64,000 bases of DNA from Phallusia mammillata (taxonomy: Eukaryota > Chordata > Ascidiacea > Phlebobranchia > Ascidiidae): the NCBI GenBank assembly GCA_003260075.1, contig QLIY01000011.1, positions 111,063 to 175,062 on the forward strand. Direction: 5' to 3'. The notes under the pieces are model-generated. The model saw only the letters and a program-made list of their open reading frames with translations, was not told the origin of the DNA and made no database searches. This document shows, one piece after another, positions 60,264 to 64,000 of this stretch. The first letter of the stretch is position 1; each line of letters starts with the position of its first letter. Both the position numbers and the translations under genes were made by a program.

Positions 60264-63200
60264 ATGACGACGATGTTGGTAAGCATGCCAAATATTGACT
60301 AGGTTTGATTCACTTTTGCCATAGTTTGCTAGTTTTGTGAGCACAAAATGTGCAATATAGATCCTGGCTAAAATTGTCTATTAATCAAATCTGAAACATT
60401 TTTTGGGTTAAGTTTGGTACATAGATAAGCTATTGCTGCCAGGCATAATATCAAGTTTGTAGAGCTCTTCTGGCAAATGTAAATATTATTCCGACGTTTC
60501 GACGTCCTATACAGGTCGTCTTCATCAGGGTAAATAACACTGTGGTAAAATAACACACTGTGTTATTTACCCTGATGAAGACGACCTGTATAGGACGTCA
60601 AAACGTCGGAATAAAAATTACATTTGCCAGAAGAGCTCTACAAACTTGTTTGGTAAATAGGTTTTCATTTTGTAAATTTAGTGTTTACAAGATGGCACAT
60701 AGTCAACAAATAATTGTTGTTCCTCTGCAGGAAGATCCAACTTTGGAAAGGCAATTCAAAGGGCACAGGGATACTGTAACAAGCTGTGATTTCAACCCAA
60801 ACATGAAACAACTTGGTATGTTATTGTAGTTGCAGTATACTATATATATACATAAAACTTTAGTGTTCAAATTGAATCAAAGTATTGTAACAAGTATTGT
60901 ATACACATAAAAGAAGATTTGAATTATACCAATGCTTGTTGAATTATACCAATGCCTGGCGATTGATATATCATGATGCTGTTTGTTGCATTTTTATCCC
61001 CCGGTGGGCAGGCAATGCCTAAATAGCCACAATGCAACCACAGTCAAGCTGCCTGTTTATGATGCAAGTTGGTTGAGTAATTTTCTATTCCAATTTTTGG
61101 AGTAATGTGCATCTGGTTCCACTGGAATAAAGCAATGCTGCTTTCTTGCTCAAGGAAACACAAGTTGCCGAGGCAGGATTAAAACCCACAATCTTGTTCA
61201 CACAAAGTGGTTGTGTTAGCCACTCAGCCATCTTGGCGACTAAATATAACCAACTAAAGCAGGTTAAATGCTGACCAAATGTTGTTGTATTTTCAAGCTA
61301 CTGGTTCAATGGATTCTTGCCTAATGGTTTGGAATTTCAAGCCCAACATGAGGTCATATCGATTTGTTGGACACAAGGTAACTACTTTTCCATGACAACA
61401 GGTCACTTGTCTTTGAACAACATGTTTACCTAAAAAAATCATTTTAGGATGCTGTGTTGTCTGTACAATTCTCTCCATCTGGTCATCTTGTTGCTTCTGC
61501 TTCTCGGGACAAAACTGTCCGATTGTGGATTCCTAGCGTGTGAGTCTCGTCATTTTTTTAACATAATTTTTTTGTCTTGTGTTACAAAATTGTTTTTAAA
61601 TTTTAGGTGTTGGCTTGAGAAAAAGGCATGCATTGAAAGTATTGTCATTTGTAAACACACTTGCATAATTGTTTTCAGAAAAGGGGAATCCACAGTGTTT
61701 AAGGCCCACACTGCTACAGTGCGGAGTGTCAACTTTTCTACCGATGGTCTGAACCTTCTTACCTGCTCTGATGACAAGACAATCAAAATGTGGTCGGTGC
61801 ACAGACAGAAGTTCCAGTTCTCTCTTACACAACACATGAACTGGGTTCGGAGTGCCAAGTAAGATATTTTATGAACAGCATATGTTCTGATATTGTATGA
61901 GCCCTAATATATGCTTAAAATATGCACAAAAAAAGCTTTTGAATTTTTTGTAATAACATCACAACAGCAGTGTTTTGTTTAAAACAGCCAGGCACTACTT
62001 TGTTATCAATTGTATGATCTTGCTGAGATAAAAATCCATTTGGTAAGAAAGCATTTTTTAACCAACACCTTAAAATTCAGGTTTTCCCCAGACAACCGAA
62101 TGATTGTCTCAGGAAGTGATGATAAAACTGTAAAACTGTGGGACAGGTGAGTGCAAATGTGAATTATATTTTGCTATGTTGTCTATCCAGACTAACTTTT
62201 TCCTGTTCTGTTGTAATAATTTAGAAACAGCAAAGAATGTGTTCATACATTTTTCCAACACGGAGGTTTTGTAAACCATGTTGAATTTCATCCAAGTGGA
62301 ACTTGCATTGCTGCAGCAGGAACAGATGCTACAGTGAAAATCTGGGATATTAGAACTAACAAACTGCTTCAGCATTATCAAGGTACAAGCAGTTGAAGTT
62401 AAACTTAGCACATTGTGCAATGTGTACATTTTATAGTCTATTGTTTGTGGCTATTAGTTATTACTTCTTTTCTGCTTGATTGCTACATTCTTAATTTAAT
62501 TGCATTTGCTCAGTAAACGTTTGGAAAAACCTAAAAAAATATTTCCTTACCTGCATGGTTTTGGGGTTTAAGGTTATATATAAAAGAACATGACCAAACC
62601 AAATGACAACTGTTAAACCTGCAATTTATTCATTGTTTTAGTTCACAGTGGTCCGGTCAATCAACTTTCCTTCCACCCCAGCGGAAATTACCTCATCACA
62701 GCATCAAACGATTGCACACTGAAAGTTCTTGATCTTCTTGAGGGCCGCTTGTTTTTCACGTTACATGGCCACCAGGTACTGAAGTCAACTAAATGTTAAG
62801 AGTCAGAACACACTTGAAATTATTACTATAAGTTTAAAATTCAACGTGATAAACACATAAAGTTTGCACTTTTGATAAACTTATTACGTTTTAGGAGCCA
62901 GTGACTTCCACGGCCTTCTCAAGAAACGGTGAATATTTTTCGTCAGGTGGCGCCGACGAGCAGGTAAAGGCGTATTGGTCAGATAGTTTTTTGTCAAAGG
63001 ACTGCGGCATTTAGTTGAGTGCCCATGCAGTAATAATGACTTGTAAGCAACCTCAAGACTAGCAAACTGCTTTTAAACATAAGTAATAACTGCAGTTTGT
63101 TTTGTGTTTTGATTTACAAACTACACGCCGTTTGCAGCTCGTTCAGTTTTAATCAGTGTTTACTCTGTTAAAATAGCACAAGGCAACTCTAATCTTTAAT

Positions 63201-63460
63201 TTAAGGTGATTGTGTGGAAAACCAACTTTGACAATCTGGACCCGAGTCGTTCCCTTGCGTCGCGTTCGCAACTTCGCTCTGAAGAGGTGGTTGAAGAATA
63301 TCAGCCACGATCGGCAATGAAATCCAACGTTAATGGAACAGAAAGATCACCAGCCAGAAAAAGTTCAACCCTCAACGCTATGACCGAACCACGCAATGTT
63401 TCTGCGTCCATAGCTCCAACCCTGATGGACGTCGGTCCTGCAATGTTTTCTGAACCCGCT
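60264..63460 (+). CDS. POC1: POC1 centriolar WD40 protein (3' end beyond last recognised exon)
   Basis: POC1 stabilises centrioles and basal bodies. Exons: 60264-60278, 60731-60815, 61298-61377, 61448-61539, 61679-61858, 62081-62146, 62225-62382, 62642-62775, 62895-62963, 63206-63460; all phases agree, 378 codons. The start MTTML splices to [12 protein letters not shown], matching the usual N-terminus of POC1. Seven WD40 repeats follow, with blades ending in MVWNF, VRLWIP, IKMWSV, VKLWDR, VKIWDI, LKVLDL and VIVWKT; LLQHYQVHSGPV and [12 protein letters not shown] are POC1-specific. The last exon seen is a serine-rich linker ending at a valid GTAAGT donor, so the C-terminal POC1 coiled coil must lie outside the window. 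Alternative start: ATG at 60691 (MAHSQQ), in frame with exon 2. Confidence 0.93.
60452..60648. mobile_element. 89-bp-arm inverted repeat with hammerhead-ribozyme-like cores
   Basis: Arms 60452-60540 and 60560-60648 are near-perfect reverse complements around a 19-base loop, in POC1 intron 1. On the minus strand the left arm carries CTGATGA (60522-60528), a stem GACG-A-CCT-GTAT-AGG-A-CGTC, GAAA (60497-60500) and CGTC, the conserved order of a hammerhead ribozyme with a minimal helix III. The right arm has the same order on the plus strand, but GAAA is changed to AAAA (60600-60603). Similar cores are known from Penelope-like retroelements, so this is probably a head-to-head pair of terminal fragments. 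An extra A between CTGATGA and stem II is a departure from the consensus. Confidence 0.55.
61163..61239 (-). repeat. tRNA-derived SINE head in POC1 intron
   Basis: On the minus strand an A-box TGGCTGAGTGGCTAAC (61215-61230) and a B-box-like GGTTTTAATCC (61176-61186) are spaced as in a tRNA. The B box and acceptor are degenerate, so a functional tRNA is unlikely. The SINE body probably continues to about 60990. Confidence 0.5.
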
Positions 63461-64000
63461 GTAAGTTGTGCGGAATTGTTTTTGTTTTCATGTGGATTGT
63501 TTGTAAGTTGATGAACACATTATCAACATACTGACGATACTGCTAGGGCAAAGTATACCTATCGCGTAATCTTAGGCATGAATGACTGGATGTTTGCATA
63601 AACTTAAATGTACTGCCAAAAGGCTGATTATAAATCTATGAGCTAGGGCAGAGATGGCGAACCACTGACCCCCGGGTGACAAAGTGACCCACCACGTGAA
63701 TTCCAGTGACCCACTTGTAGTTTTTAAAATTTATACTGATTACTATAGGTAGGGTTACCAGATTTCCAAGATTAAAAAGCAACACAACAGTTAACTTTAA
63801 NGCGTAATCTTAGGCATTAATGACTGGATGTTTGCATAAACTTAAATGTACTGCCAAAAGGCTGATTATAGTCTTCGTCCACAAATCTATGAGCTAGGGC
63901 AGGGATGGCGAACCACTGACCCCCCGGGTGACAAAGTGACCCACCATCACGTGAATTCCAGTGACCCACTTGTAGTTTTTAAAATTTATCCTGATTACTA
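63461..64000. repeat. POC1 intron with single-n junction and start of a hAT-like repeat
   Basis: The segment from about 63563 is repeated from 63802 after a single n at 63801, another overlap junction. Both copies contain CAGRGATGGCGAACCACTGACC followed by GGGTGACAAAGTGACCCACC, which has the look of a hAT-type left terminus (at 63649 and 63900). The element runs off the window, so it cannot be bounded. Confidence 0.5.

Overview
The window is nuclear DNA from an animal. It holds eight multi-exon or single-exon protein genes with metazoan-type proteins, GT-AG introns mostly of 60-900 bases, AT-rich introns, an intron-containing tRNA-Leu and many short non-autonomous DNA transposons. The short introns, vertebrate-like gene complement (EEA1, BNIP2/ATCAY family, HS2ST1, NGLY1) and very high apparent heterozygosity suggest a compact-genome marine invertebrate. 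An ascidian tunicate is my best guess, but this is inference only.

Layout: 1072-3042 (-) splicing factor ISY1; 5691-8832 (-) heparan sulfate 2-O-sulfotransferase; 9674-16108 (+) peptide:N-glycanase NGLY1, divergent from HS2ST1 across about 840 bases; 17338-25575 (+) a secreted-signal, LDLa-repeat, seven-helix receptor of unusual type; 26294-43589 (+) the early-endosome tether EEA1; 44722-44840 (-) tRNA-Leu(CAA); 45628-48563 (+) SEC61 alpha; 50729-57538 (+) an RS/proline-rich protein with a matrin/U1-type zinc finger and a SAP domain; 58214-59293 (-) a BNIP2/caytaxin-type BCH-domain protein; 60264-63460 and beyond (+) the centriolar WD40 protein POC1, which runs past the last recognised exon. 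The genes are unrelated housekeeping, trafficking and glycan-processing genes; I see no operon or functional cluster.

The assembly itself needs care. There are 31 poly-G runs. Most are close to exactly 10 G and sit between two near-identical copies of the same local sequence; five are 45-89 G long without such copies. The simplest reading is that scaffold gaps (N) were recoded as G: short ones are minimum-size gaps placed between contigs that really overlap (two haplotypes), long ones are true gaps. Several exons of ISY1, NGLY1, the receptor gene and EEA1 therefore appear twice or are interrupted. Those duplications should not be read as biology. Gene models below use one copy.

The most interesting biology is the LDLa receptor with altered class A GPCR signature motifs, an 89-base-armed inverted repeat in POC1 intron 1 whose arms each carry a hammerhead-ribozyme-like core of the kind seen in Penelope-like retroelements, and a dense set of hAT-type elements, six of which can be bounded exactly by perfect 8-base target duplications.
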